From Apium graveolens (lineage: Eukaryota; Streptophyta; Magnoliopsida; Apiales; Apiaceae), in the NCBI RefSeq assembly GCF_009905375.1, contig NC_133647.1, forward strand, positions 1,736,001-1,800,000: DNA of 64,000 bases. Reading direction: 5' to 3'. How positions within the stretch are numbered: the stretch's first letter is position 1; the number at the start of each line of letters is the position of its first letter. Below are positions 34,882 through 47,458 of this stretch, piece by piece. The position numbers and the translations under genes were made by a program. The notes under the pieces are model-generated. The model was not told where the DNA came from. It saw nothing but the letters and a program-made list of their open reading frames with translations, and did not search any database.

Positions 34882-35628
34882 ATTTTTCTGAAAATAAAAT
34901 ACAAAATCTTTATAATCTACTAAGCATGGATATAAATATGTAGCAATTTAATAACGTGACTAAAAACATTTCATGCATAAAATCTTTTTATCCATATTAT
35001 AAATTTACCAACATTTTTAGTACCTGCTGCATAATTTTATATCTGATCAATATCTCAAAGAATAATAACTTAAATAAAGAAAAGAAATGGTCACTAAAAT
35101 AAAGTGCTTAATTAAAAATGATCCGAATATAACTAAGAAAATCTAAGCATCATCTAAATTTGACTGAAATATAACATTTCTTTTAATTTGGTGAATCTGG
35201 ATAATATGGAAGAAACTCAATACTGAATAAGAAAGACAAGAAATATAATAAAACTAATTTTCCAAACTGAAATTGATGTACAAACAAACTTATATATATA
35301 TAAAGTACTGGTACATCCAACTCAAAGTACCGACTCAACTCAACCGATACAAACTCAAAAACATACAACTCGATAATAGGAATGACAAAATAAGGAATAT
35401 ACTATGCTACAAAAGATACCCCTACTCCATCAAACTGATCCAGCTGCCGCTGGCACTCTTCTCGCATCATGCTGCATCATATATCACTGGCTATCGCCAC
35501 CATACACAACAAAACAGAAGACAGATACCCTTCGCTCTGTACTGGGTCTCTCGTCTCCTAAACTGACTCATCCATCCCTCTCTAGCAACGCGGCTCATGC
35601 ACCGCGCTCAACTCTGATACGATCCAGC
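34882..35628 (-). other. E4 leader with degraded primer-binding site
   Basis: About 740 bp of AT-rich leader without a convincing frame. CTCTGATAC at 35612-35620 is the reverse complement of part of the tRNA-Met primer site, but the next bases differ from the expected CA. Eight bases later another LTR starts, so the E4 5' LTR was cut away here. Confidence 0.6.
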
Positions 35629-36558
35629 TGATAAGTGGCATTTTATACCACTTAGAGTGTTCCATAACAGCTTGAATTGGTGTCTTGGACTCAAGTATTT
35701 TGTGTATTTGACGCGTTCTCTAGTATTGTTTTTGCATTTCAGGGTATAACTTGCTTAGATAGGTGGTTTTCATCAAATAAAGCTTAAGGAAGTGCTTGGA
35801 ATCAGTCTAGGGGTGATGAGCAAAGAAATCAGCACAAACAGGAGCAAACTGAAGAATTTTTCAGATGGGTAGCACGCGACCGCGCGCTAGGAGCACGCGA
35901 CAGCGCGCCAGCACGCTACTGCATGGAGGAAGCACGCGGCCGCGTGCGTACGGAATTTCAAATTCTGGTTTTATTTGTTTTCAATTTTGTTTGGGCTTCT
36001 GTTGGTGCGGTGACTCCTGGACTCTTATATAAACCTTATGGGAAGACGTTTTCTTCAACCAGAGCGAAAGCAAGAAGATTGAGAAGACCGTTTTAGCACG
36101 CAACAACGAAGAAGAGGAAGCATTAATTTATCTTGTGATTCTTTTAATTCGTTGTAACAGTGGATGCTAGTTTTCTTTATTCTTTGAACCTTAATACTCT
36201 TGTGACGTACTTCATTATTTATTAAGTATTTTTCAGCCTTATATCATTGTGTTATTATCATACTTTCATATGAACCCATGGTGACGATGAGTTCTATTAT
36301 GGGCTAATCGTGATCATGGGATTTTAGCGGATTTACTATGGAATTCTTTAGTTAATTGTTTAATACCTTGGTATGTGGTGATTGTATGATATCTAGTATA
36401 GGTTGTGCTTATTCGTCTTATATGCGTCGCGAACATGTAAGATAGCCTGGATCTTGAGATTTAGAACTTGCCATGCTAGCATAGGTTCATGTGTTGTATG
36501 CATGATTAGTGGGTAACTCTAACCATTTTACTTGCCCTGTGTAATCATCATGAATAAC
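35629..36558 (+). repeat. Start of an LTR, probably Athila-type, interrupted
   Basis: Begins TGATAAGTGGCATTTTATAC, an LTR-like start I associate with Athila-type elements from memory only. A TATA box (TATATAAA, 36026-36033) lies about 400 bp in, which fits a U3/R boundary. It contains an unusual CpG-dense palindrome cluster (35871-35950). It stops at 36558, where element Y starts. Its continuation was not located. Confidence 0.5.
35871..35950. repeat. Cluster of four 16-bp CpG-rich palindrome-like units
   Basis: Units beginning GCACGC at 35872, 35893, 35911 and 35932 (spacing 21, 18, 21). The last, GCACGCGGCCGCGTGC, is a perfect palindrome; the others are diverged forms. It stands out as a CG-rich island in AT-rich DNA. 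Confidence 0.8.
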
Positions 36559-36880
36559 TGTTGGTGAGACTGCGTAGCTATATGAATAGTTACGTGATAA
36601 CTCAACACGATAACAACACTAGAACAGGATAGGTTAATAATACTACGTCTACACAAGAAATCGGGAAGAATGAAGATAAGGCAAATACACAGAATCAGAA
36701 GATTAGAAGAAGGCCTGAAGTCTGTCTATAGGTCACTGTAAGAAGTTCATTAATATGATCATGCCTCAGTGAAGAACAAAGGTTAAAGACTTTCAGGGTT
36801 TCAGAAATGTTGAAGATTCAGTATACAAGTGCTACCGGAAGATTTCAGTGTATTGGCATTCATTGAAGATAGGCAGTGTT

Positions 36881-38867
36881 TGTAACACCCCAAATCCGGG
36901 GTCAAGATTTGGTGTCACAAAACAATCTTTACATAAAATAAAAGAATATTCAGTTAACCCCTTTTATCCGGATCATTTACAGGTTATGGTATAAAACAAG
37001 AATCTAATCTTCTACAACTCTCAACAATTACAATACAAATGTAAATACCTTTGAACTAATGCTCTTGTCACATTCTTCTAACACCTTCAACTCTCATACA
37101 GGAAAGTTTCTCTAACTTCTGCTGACTATCAAAGTTATTCATTTTTATTTTCATCTATTTCTGGATGAAATAAGAATTGACAAAACAAGAGTGAGCCAAA
37201 AATGCCCAGCAAGTATATCGTTTGAGTTTCAAACATTAATATCTAAGAAAACTTCCGGACAAAATCTCTGAAATATTTTGAAGAGCGAAACATGAAATCA
37301 TTTAAAGGATATACTTCAACTACTTAAAATCAATTTGATTTGCATTGCTATAAATCACATAGGGAATAACGACATTTTTGTAAAAGCTTTAGAGATCGCG
37401 TGTTTCAAAATAGCTTCCGGTAACACTTCATAATTGAGCAATGAATGCAATAACTATTCATAAAATGACGTTCAAGAAATTCCTAACTATTCAGTATCCA
37501 TCATTATCGACTAAGTTTTCATAAACTTAGCCTGCTAAACCAGCCTGATAAGGACGGGTTGAATAATTAAGAAGATCTCAATTCATTCAAGATTTTAATT
37601 ATCACTGCGCAACTAATGCTGCAGCAACAATCTAAACCTCGAATTTATTTAGAAATACTGTAATTTCCCAAAATTGAGTGCTAAAGAAAACTAACTTTAA
37701 TTTATAATCACATTTTTTTTCGAGAAGGAATGCCATTAATGGTAATAAACAATAAATTAGACTGGACACTAGTATAACTTTCACACTCATACCCTGCTGA
37801 TCAGTCAGGATATAGTGTAGATCTATATCTCAATATATAGATCTGGTCGGGTCCCCAGGCACTACGGCCCATCTCAAGGAACCGGTCATGTCCCGGCCCT
37901 TAGGATTAAGTAAAACTCAATCCTCAAAATATCACTATCCAGTCCGTGGATTATTTTGATACCAAATCATTTTGAATTCAAAACATCCCAATTCAGGGTT
38001 CATAAATAACCCGAAAGAATGGGTATTTGCTCAAGAGAGCAATCGATAATATAGGAACAAGAATAAAAAGGACATGCATAATCAGAGTAATTGCTGCGAA
38101 ATATAAAACAATTAACTATTATGAACTTAGAATAGGATCGAAGAAATAATTGCAGTATTTTAAAAGAAAAATTAGGAATACTCGCAGTATTTAAAAGAAA
38201 GTTCGGGAATACTTACCTCAATAAGCTTTAACCGTTATTACTGGTTGACTTTGGTTCGACTTTGATCGTTCGTCTTTATCATCCACCTACTATCCTATTC
38301 TCGATATGATCCCAACATTCAGACCCTTCTGTTGGAACTTCGTTGATCTTGACGTCTAATCACTAGATCGTTTCTAGTCCGATGTCACGTCTCGGGTCTT
38401 CCGTCTAAAACCTACAGGGTTGAAATACCCTAATTTAGATATCTGCTTGAGCTTAACATCAACTTGCTATCCTATTCTACCCATACGATTTCATAACCGA
38501 ATTCATATTTATATGTATTATCGAAATACACATAGCAATTATGGTTCACATCTTCGAAACTCGGTTCGGTATTTAATTTCGGAAAATACGTATATTTGTC
38601 GTTTTGAAAAATAGGGTAATCGATTATTCACAAAATATCTTGTCACATAAGTAGGTTTTGAAAATTCAATTATATATCCTCGTTCGACGTCTCCGATAAT
38701 TAGAGGTTACGTTCTCGTATTTTCGGAATTAATTTCCCAAAAATCGGGCAGCGTCTCTTTTATTTATCGGCCTACCCGTCGAATCATTTCGACGTCAAAT
38801 CACAACCATAACAATCACATCAAGCAATTCAATCCACAATCCAATTACCAAGTCCCAAACTCCGATT
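36881..38867 (-). repeat. Z left inverted arm (LTR end half, reversed)
   Basis: Reverse complement of 44324-46311. It begins TGTAACACCCC next to the GTGTT duplication. The match stops sharply at 38867/44324, where ACTCCGATT is followed by unrelated bases on the two sides. Confidence 0.9.
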
Positions 38868-41172
38868 AGAAATTCGAATTTAATTTAATTGATTTATCTA
38901 ATTATTTATTAGTTATCTAATTAATTAATAATTAGGTAAATAATTAATAATTAGGTAATTAATTAATAAATAAGGATTAAAATATAATCGAATAATACGA
39001 TGAATAATTCGATAATCATTCGAATATTTCGAGTAGCTCGTATTTATGCGAGTAGTGGATCGTTGAGTTGAATTATTACTCGAGTAATAGTATTTATTCG
39101 ATGAATATCGTAATTAAATCAAAACAAATCAATTGAACTAGCAAGACAATTGGTGAGACAATCTAATTTTGAACTAGCAAGACAATCGGCAAGACAATCT
39201 GATTTGAACTAGCAAGACAATCGGCAAGACAATCTGATTTGAACTAGCAAGACAATTGGTGAGACAATCTAATTTTGAACTAGCAAGACAATCGGCATGA
39301 CAGTCTGATTTGAACTAGCAAGACAATCGGCATGACAATCTGATTTGAACTAGGAAGACAATTGGTATGACAAACTGATTTGAACTAGCAAGACAATATG
39401 CATAATTGTATCAATTAGTTATTTATAAATAAACGATTTAATTGAATAATTGATGATAATTGCGAGTAATTGTAATAAAATGGTAATTAATCCTAATAAA
39501 TTAAGGATTAATTATTTTAAAATACAATAAGTATTAAATAATTATTTAAAAATATAATTCAGGATTATTTAATTATGATTAATTATTTATAATTAATTAT
39601 TAATTAGATAAATCTTGTTTAATTCATAATAATTAAACCGTTAGTCCGATTTGAGCGAAACGAAAACCCTTAGACTCAGAAAAATGAAACGAATCCAATA
39701 AAAATAGTTGTAAGTCATAATTCCCTCCAGAAGAGAGTAGTCTTGTGTTTATATGCCCTATTAGGGGTAGAATCGAGTCAAATAAATCCCGAAAAATTAT
39801 AATAAAATCAGATAGGGTTAGTTAATACAGGTATGAGTCTAGTATCGATTCAAAAAATAATTATGAGGTTAAAATTAATTATGTGCCTTACGTGCTATGT
39901 GCTTTACGTGATTATGTGAACCTTATGTGTTATATAATTATATGTTTAGATATGCGAGTCAGATAGAAACGAATGGGTAGATAATTAAGATTATGTGGTA
40001 TCAATTCGAGATACACGTATGTAGTAAGTTATCTAAACGATTATCTTTTTATGATTGATTCAGCGTCAGCAAGGCTGATCAGGCTAGGGACAGAAGACGG
40101 TGAGTTGAACCAGGTTAAGTACGGGCAAGGCAAGTTTTCCCCCTATTCTAAATTTAGAATAGTGAAATATACTCCATTTTCATATCAGATATACTGTGAT
40201 AATTCTTGTTCATATACACTGATATACAATTATTGAATCTTCTTTATATTTCATTTCGATTCTTGATTTCTCCAAGTTATTGAATCCTCTATTCATATTC
40301 CAATACTTTTACCCCTGTTACATATATTATGATATATCCTGATGTTGGGATACATCAAAAGCATTCTGATTATTCCGGATGCTAAGCTTTGGACTGGATG
40401 GTTACGATACGGACTGGGCATTACCCAGACCTTTAATTAATAGGCCATAGTTGCCTGAGTACTCCTTATGTTGGTTGGGTCTATGCAGTTGGGTATAGAT
40501 CCGCACTGTATCCTGACTGATCAGCGGGTTATAGTGCATATGTTGGTTCTTGTTTCCAGTCTTGTTCATTTGGCACTCGCCAGTATTGGTAACTTATTAT
40601 CCTGTACAGATACAGATGGTTGTTCAAACCAGCAACTTATTGGTTTACTTATTCTTTTCTCTTTATATTATATGTATATTATTGCAGGCTTGTTGAGCAA
40701 TTTTAGCTCATCCTCTTTTATTGTTATTCCTATTGTTTTACAGTTAAGGTAGAAAATGAAACCCATCAGAACCCGCGTAGTCAAGAAGCGAGTCAAGCAG
40801 CGGGACCCTCTTATACCAAGAGTGTTTATCCCTATTCCAGAAGAGAGTTTTGAGCTACCAGATCAGGTGTAACAGGATAAGTAGTAATGTTGGTTTAAAT
40901 AAAAACTTTTATGTGGTTTGAATAAAGGTTGTGTGGTGAGATTGTAGATAGAATAAAGTTTTGTAGCAAAGAGAGTTCTTAAGACAGATTGTTTTTATTT
41001 GGGTTGTAATAAAGTTAGTATGTGATTCTTGTTTTCAAATCTTAACCTTAAAAGATCCTGAATAGTAGTAGTTCGGGGTAATTATCATATTTATATTCCG
41101 CTTGTGCAGGTTTAGTTGTAGTTGATTTTAATAATGCCCCAAATCTATACACGGGATTTGGAGGGTGTTATA
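38868..41172 (+). repeat. Z core: end half of an LTR of a diverged subfamily
   Basis: Plus-oriented. It ends ACACGGGATTTGGAGGGTGTTATA at 41172, like the end of the solo LTR at 57606. A block around 40490-40540 (GATCCGCACTGTATCCTGAC) is recognisably related to the arm at about 45360-45395, so arms and core are cousins, not the same LTR. An AT-rich start and a 35-bp minisatellite lie within. Confidence 0.7.
39135..39410 (+). repeat. 35/36-bp minisatellite, eight copies with higher-order pattern
   Basis: Copies start with GAACTAGCAAGACAAT (one has TAGG) at 39135, 39171, 39206, 39241, 39277, 39312, 39347 and 39382. Type A (TTGGTGAG) occurs at 39135 and 39241 and a TTGGTATG variant at 39347, each followed by TCGGCA-type units, giving an A-B-B pattern of about 106 bp. 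Confidence 0.92.
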
Positions 41173-42218
41173 GATATAAATTTTGGTTGTAATTGATTAT
41201 GAGTTCCAGTGTGTGGTTACGTACCAAACAGGAAAGATCCATTTAGGAATAGATGTTTCAAATAGAAATAAAAGAGTGAATGTCATTAAGATTGTTGAGA
41301 AATGGTTAAAAGAAGTGAAAAAGTTGGAAATTGAAGAATAGGTGTTGATCCGTCTTCTGGGTTATGCTGATACTTACTTTGCTGTTAGATATCAAAGGTG
41401 GTATTAATACAGATGATTGATGTTGACTTCCGTATGGGACGTTGTGAGCATCAAAGTTCGTGTTGATATCTAATTTGATATGAAAACAAAATGAGTATTA
41501 GTACCAAGAAACCGGGTTTTGAATAAAGTTCTAATTCATTCCGTTCCAAATCGATATATTTCCTTTCAGATAATAGCAGATTCTCGCTCGATGAATCTAC
41601 TCGATAGTGATTGAAAAGAAATAGAAGTATGCTAACAAGTGATGAGTAGATGCAATTGCCGAGATTTTCCTTTTTAATTGTTGAATAGATGTAGAACATT
41701 CCGAAACATCAGGCATCATGAGCTCAGGATATCGGGCGCAGACGGATAGAAAATGCAAAAGACCGATTAGAGATTCTCGAATACGATTGGAAACGATCAT
41801 AGGTCAGGCTAATCGAACAGAAGGAGACATGAAAATTAGAATAGAACAGTCAGTGAAAATAGAAAGTTCATGAACACGAACTATTAGAAGTGGAAAGAAA
41901 AGAAGATTAGTGTGAATTAAGTTAGTCCTTTGAGACAGTGAGATAGATAAAACGATTGTGAATGAGTTGGTCTTGTTGTCATAGGTGGCATTCATGTGTG
42001 TATGACCATGAAGAATAATTTAGCTCCATATATATTTATGGAATGGAAATTTGAATTAGGTTGCAGGAGCAACTGATAGATGTTGATATTGGCAGAAGAC
42101 TATTGAGTAGTGGTGAGAATGATGAGTTTTGGAAAAATTTAAGTGAGATACTCGAGATGTATCAGTGTATGTTCCTTAGCATGATTCTGAGGACAGAATC
42201 CTTTTAAGGGGGGAAGGA
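41173..42218 (+). other. Z internal region, non-coding
   Basis: About 1.05 kb between the LTR end at 41172 and the LTR start at 42219. No gag or pol motif is visible in any frame, and no TGGTATCAGAGC primer site follows the LTR end. It ends with the Tekay-type stem-loop and polypurine tract. It is most likely a deletion derivative that would rely on proteins from other elements. Confidence 0.7.
42183..42218 (+). promoter_or_regulatory. Z stem-loop and polypurine tract
   Basis: Perfect 6-bp stem GATTCT/AGAATC (42183-42188 with 42195-42200), loop GAGGAC, then TTTTAAGGGGGGAAGGA up to the LTR start. It is almost identical to E4 although the rest of the element is unrelated in detail. Confidence 0.85.
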
Positions 42219-45200
42219 TGTAACGCCTGGGAAATATTATGTAATTATTTTTATCAATAAATAATTATTATGTGAGTTTTGTGTGAATGTTGATGAATTA
42301 TTTGATGATGGATTATAATATTTGGATGTTTATTTCTGATAAAATTGAGATATTTTAATTTCCAATTATCCAGAATTAAATCTAGATAATTTTGGTATTT
42401 TTCTGGTAATTTTTGGATTATCGTATGATTTTATAAGGATTTATAGAATTAACAATGATTATTTTTACATAATTATAAAATTACTTTTTAGAATCAGAAA
42501 TCGTCCCACTTCAATCGTTTTTGCATTTTTACAACCCGAAACTCTTCCGAAAACTCTTTCCTAACCTAATCTAATAATTCGGAACACTTTTCGTGTTTTG
42601 ACTTTTTCGATCCGGGGTACGGTTTGACCTGTACGGGTCCTGGTGTGAAATTTTTGATACGTAATTCATTTTATAGATCGATAAAAATCCGTATTCCCAA
42701 AAGGCGAGATTTTATGACCTCATTTTCATATAAAGTATTTTATAAGAGTCTCTGTTTTGATAATTATCCAATTCTGATATTAAAATCGTATCGTCTTTTA
42801 GTTACTTAGCGGCTAAATAACCTATTTTCGGATCCGGTCTATAAAGGTAATTATCGAATTATTGAATAAATAAAATGTGTGATGGGTATGTTGGCTATGT
42901 GTTGCTGTATTATTAATTGTTTGTGATTTGTTGGACGCGAAGATTAATTTCATAATTAATTATTGAGCTGTATGAATTTAATTCATTTTAAAATGATTTT
43001 ACTGAATATTTATTCTTGTAAATGCTAAAATTTCTCCTAAAAATATTTTTTTTGTTGTTTTATAATTTTATTTATTATTTTTAGGGGTTTATAAAATTTG
43101 GAAATCAATATTTTATTAATTATCTAATTTTAAATGATTTTCTGATCTCATTTAATTATAAAATCAGTATTTAATTCCAGAATGCTTCAAAAATCATGAA
43201 AATTTTATTTTATTGACTTTTAAATATTTCGAGAATTTTAAAATTATTTTGGTAATTTTCTGACTTTATTTACTCACACACTTATTCGTTAATTCATTAA
43301 ACTACGGGTCAGATACATTTTCTAAAAATGATTTTTTTTAAACTTTAAAATATTATAATATTAGCTTAAATTTATTCCGGAATTTTTTTAAAATCAATTT
43401 TCGTATGATTGCGGGTTAGTGTACCCATAAATTATTTGTTAATAGCGATAAGCGCGGTACGAATCAGGGCAATAACGATATATATAATAATAAATAAATA
43501 GGAGATACCTCCCCTGTTTACTTCACTGCCTCTCCTTTCTCAATTGACTCTATCTCTCCCTTGTTAATCTCTCGGTCTCTCTCCTCAGTTCTCTCTCGCG
43601 ATTTCTTTTCTTCCTTTCTCTAATTCTTGTTTCCAATTTCGGTAAGTTCCACCAGATTCTTTAATTTTCCGGCTGCTTGTCCTGTTCTTCCGCCATGTTT
43701 TCGGCCGTTGCCGCCTGCCTTGCTTTCCCGGCGGGTATGGTGGCGCATTTGCCGCGTTTCATGTGTATATATATATATATCTGCTTCGTGTGTGTGTCTA
43801 TTTGTGTATGTGTGTGTGAGTTACGGTGTGTGTGTGGGTGTGTAATCAGTTTGTGTGTGATGTGTTCGGCTGTTCTGGTGCTTCTGTGCGTGATATGGTG
43901 CTGCCGCCTCTCGATTCTCGAGAGGTGTGGTGATGCGTGTTTAACACGCGGGGGTGTTGCCTGTACTATGTCGCCTGATTTTGGTTCTAGTTGCCGGCGC
44001 GTGTACGCGCGTGGCCTGAATTGATTAATTTCTGATTTGTTTTGCTCGGTTATTACTGATGAAAATTATTCAGTGTCTACAGAATTAAATTAAATTAATC
44101 GATAGAATTTATGTAGGATGCCCGATATAACGGGAACCCGTAAATTTTATCGCCGTCGGCGATAAGCCTCGGCGAGCCGATGGTGGGCGATGATGATTTT
44201 TATCTGAGTCCTACGTTATTAATTAAATAAAAATAGTTGGTAAATCGATTGCGAAACGAAAATGCGAATAAAACAAAAATACGAATAAAAATGCAAAATA
44301 CGAGTAGTAATAATAATTAAGCGAATCGGAGTTTGGGACTTGGTAATTGGATTGTGGATTGAATTGCTTGATGTGATTGTTGTGGTTGTGATTTGACGTC
44401 GAAATGATTCGACGGGTAGGCCGATAAACAAAAGAGACGCTGCCTGATTTTTGGGAAATTAATTCCGAAAATACGGGAACGTAACCTCTAATTATCGGAG
44501 ACGTCGAACGAGGATATATAATTGAATTTCAAAACCTACTTATGTGAAGATATTTTGTGAATAATCGATTACCCTATTTTTCAAAACGACAAATATACAT
44601 ATTTTCCGAAATTAAATACCGAACCGAGTTTCGAAGATGTAAACCATAATTGCTATGTGTATTTCGATAATACATATAAATATGAATTCGGTTATGAAAT
44701 TGTATGGGTAGAATAGGATAGCAAGTTGATGTTAAGCTCAAGCAGATATCTAAATTAGGGTATTTCAATCCTGTAGGTTTTAGACGGAAGACCCGAGACG
44801 TGACATCGGACTAAGAACGATCTAGTGATTAGACGTCGAGATCAACGAAGTTCCAACAGAAGGGTCTGAATGTTGGGATCATATCGAGAATAGGATAGTA
44901 GATGGACGATAAAGTCGAACGATCAAAGTCGAACCAAAGTCAACCAGTAATAACGGTTAAAGCTTATTGAGGCAAGTATTCCCGAACTTTCTTTTAAATA
45001 CTGCGAGTATTCCTGATTTTTCTTTTAAAATACTACAATTATTTCTTCGATCCTATTCTAAGTTCAGAATAGTTAATTGTTTTATATTTTGCAGCAATTA
45101 CTCTGATTATGCATGTCCTTTTTATTCTTGTTGCTATATTATCGATTGCTCTCTTGAGCAAATACCCATTCTTTCGGGTTATTTGCGAACCCTGAATTGG

Positions 45201-46311
45201 GATGTTTTGAATTCAAAATGATTTGGTATCAAAATAATCCACGGGCTGGATAGTAATATTTTGGGGATTGAGTTTTACTTAATCCTAAGGGCCGGGACAT
45301 GACCGGTGCCTTGAGATGGGCCGTAGTGCCTGGGGACCCGACCGGATCTATATATTAAGATATAGATCTACACTATATCCTCACTGATCAGCAGGGTATG
45401 AGTGTGAAAGTTATACTAGTGTCCAGTCTAATTTATTGTTGATTGCCATTAATGGCATTCCTTCTCGGAAAAAGAAATATGATTATAAATTAAAGTTAGT
45501 TTTCTTTAGCACTCAATTTTGGGAAATTACAATGTTTCTAAATAAATTCGAGGTTTAGATTGTTGCTATAGCATTAGTTGCGCAGTGATAATTAAAATCT
45601 TGAATGAATTGAGATCTTCTTAATTATTCAACCCGCCCTTATCAGGCTGGTTTAGCAGGCTAAGTTTATGAAAACTTAGTCGATAATGATGGATACTGAA
45701 TAGTTAGTAATTTGTTGAACGTCATTTTATGAATAGTTATTACATTCATTGCTCAATTATGAAGTGTTACCAGAAGCTATTTTGAAAATACGCGATCTCT
45801 AAAGCTTTTACAAAAATGTCGTTATTCCCTATGTGATTTATAGCAATGCAAATCAAATTGATTTTAAGTAGATGAAGTATATCCTTTAAATGATTTCGTG
45901 TTTCGCTCTTCAAAATATTTCAGAGATTTTGTCCGGAAGTTTTCTTAGATATTAATATTTGAAACTCAAACGATATACTTGCTGGGCATTTTTGGCTCAC
46001 TCTTGTTTTGTCAATTCTTATTTCTGCCAGAAACAGATGAAAATAAAAATGAATAGCTTTGATAGTCAGCAGAAGTTAGAGAAACTTTCATGTACGAGAG
46101 GTTGAAGGTGTTAGAGGAATGTGACAAGAGCATTAGTTCAAAGGTATTTACATTTGTATTGTAATTGTTGAGAGTTGTAGAAGATTAGATTCTTGTTTTA
46201 TACCATAACCTGTAAACGATCCGGATAAAAGGGGTTAACTAAATATTCTTTTATTTTATGTAAAGATTGTTTTATGACACCAAATCTTGACCCCGGATTT
46301 GGGGTGTTACA
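42219..46311 (+). repeat. Z right LTR
   Basis: Begins TGTAACGCCTGGG after the polypurine tract and ends GGGGTGTTACA: TG...CA over about 4.1 kb. The start half is clearly related to the solo LTR at 54117 (shared block ACAACCCGAAACTCTTCCGA). A TATA box (TATAAAGG, 42840-42847) lies ~620 bp in. TA and GT microsatellites occur at about 43766-43850. The end half (44324-46311) is the right inverted arm. Confidence 0.8.
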
Positions 46312-46865
46312 GTGTTCGAAGCATAGGAATCTGAAGAATTGAAGACAGGGTATAGACAGAGGTTAATGAAGACGTTGTCTAGAGTACTAGAAAGGATTCC
46401 AGTGAAAGTACAATTGTTTATTGACAGTCAGTGTTCGAAGCAATAAAGTTGAGGCAAGCTTAACAATTTAATCAAGGCTATAATACGAAGACCTGAATCG
46501 GGGTTAGTCGTCTGTGAACCAGACCAGTTGCACTAGGCGTCAACAGCTCGTGAAAGGAATCTGGGTATTATTTATAGAAGGATTGTTAAGTTGAGGAACA
46601 TACTTGGATTGCACGTTTATCTGTAAAGTACGAGAAGTGAAGCGCAGGGTATACAGCTAAACAGCTCAGGGGACTGGCGAAGCTCAAAGTTTAATTGTTA
46701 AATTAAATAATTTATTTAATGGACTTTAATATAATTTATTTAATAAACTTAAAATAATTTATCTTATAAACTTTAAATAAGTTTATTTTATAAATCTAAA
46801 TTAGTTTATTTATATAAGTTATATTTAAATTTATTTTATAAATTAATTTAATTACAATTTAAACT

Positions 46866-46990
46866 TAAAAAGAAAAAGAAAAAAAAAGAGAAAAGGAAAA
46901 ACAAAAAAAGAGAGAAAAAGAAAATAGAAAAAGAAAACAAAAGAAAAGAAAAAGAAAAGGAAAGGAAAACAAAAAGAAAAAGCAAAAAGG
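46866..46990 (+). repeat. Long polypurine (A/G) tract
   Basis: About 125 bases almost entirely A and G on the plus strand, within the LTR of Y. It is low-complexity and could adopt triplex structure; open frames across it are artefacts of composition. Confidence 0.85.
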
Positions 46991-47095
46991 AATTTAAGTA
47001 CAAGTATATGTACTTGGTAAACCTGGTCGCCACACAAGTTATAATTAAGCTTGTTGTGTTTTTGTAAAGTACAAGTATGTACTAGAGTAAGTTAA

Positions 47096-47458
47096 GGCTC
47101 TGTTTGGGATTGCTGTCAAAAATTACTGTGCTGTTAGAAAAAGTGCTGCTGAAAAAAGTGCTATCGTAAAAATCAGATGACTGTTTGGTAATTTTTTTAT
47201 ATGTATATGTGTTGATGCAAAAAATTAAAAATAATGATGATTTTGGTAAGGTTTGATGGTGAAATCAGCATATGCTTCCCGCAATAGCTGAAAACAGCTT
47301 TTTCTAAAAGTATGGGGGACTTGCTTTCTCTAACAGCAGTTTTTAGGCCAAAAACACTTTTCCGAAAAGTAGCTTTTAAATTTTACCAAACAGTTTTTTA
47401 ACTGCTTTTCAGCGAAAAGCTGTTATTGCTGTCTGCAACAGCAATACCAAACACACCC
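47096..47458. mobile_element. MITE, PIF/Harbinger (Tourist-like) candidate
   Basis: About 363 bp with ends GGCTCTGTTTGGGATTGCTGT and the inverted equivalent ACAGCAATACCAAACACACCC, flanked by TAA on both sides (47093-47095, 47459-47461). A 3-bp TWA duplication and GTTTGG ends fit Tourist-like elements. No ORF. The inner part also has complementary AAAAGCTGT/ACAGCTTTT blocks, so it can fold. An hAT-type MITE is less likely, as no 8-bp duplication is visible. Confidence 0.75.

Larger units (their letters stand above)
27433..35628 (-). mobile_element. E4: Ty3/Gypsy Tekay-type element, decayed
   Basis: Minus-strand element: 3' LTR (30254 leftward to 27433, where E3 begins), polypurine tract, integrase, RNase H, RT, protease, gag (start 34881), leader and a degraded primer site (35612-35620). 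The 5' LTR is absent because a different LTR starts at 35629. Gag and Pol resemble E2 more than E3. Confidence 0.88.
36881..46311 (+). mobile_element. Z: 9.43-kb LTR composite with 2-kb terminal inverted repeats and 5-bp TSD
   Basis: Flanked by GTGTT at 36876-36880 and 46312-46316. Outer arms 36881-38867 and 44324-46311 are inverted copies, about 97% alike over the outermost ~330 bp by eye. Both outer ends are TGTAACACCCC/GGGGTGTTACA, the 3' end of a Tekay-type LTR. The core has an LTR end half (38868-41172), a 1.05-kb internal region without gag or pol, a stem-loop and polypurine tract, and an LTR start (42219). A normal element would have an LTR start at its left end; here both ends are U5-type. 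Duplication and ends point to integrase-mediated insertion. Confidence 0.8.

Noticed and set aside
39135..39410. Possible CRISPR array (eight repeats of about 35 bp)
   Set aside because: Units are head-to-tail without unique spacers, and the surroundings are plant LTR sequence.
43627..44024. Overlapping ORFs of 72 and 115 codons
   Set aside because: They cross TA and GT microsatellites in the Z LTR, have Cys/Val-rich repeat composition and no domain.
46848..47037. Two Phe/Leu/Ser-rich minus-strand ORFs that look like membrane segments
   Set aside because: They are translations of the purine tract complement; composition only.
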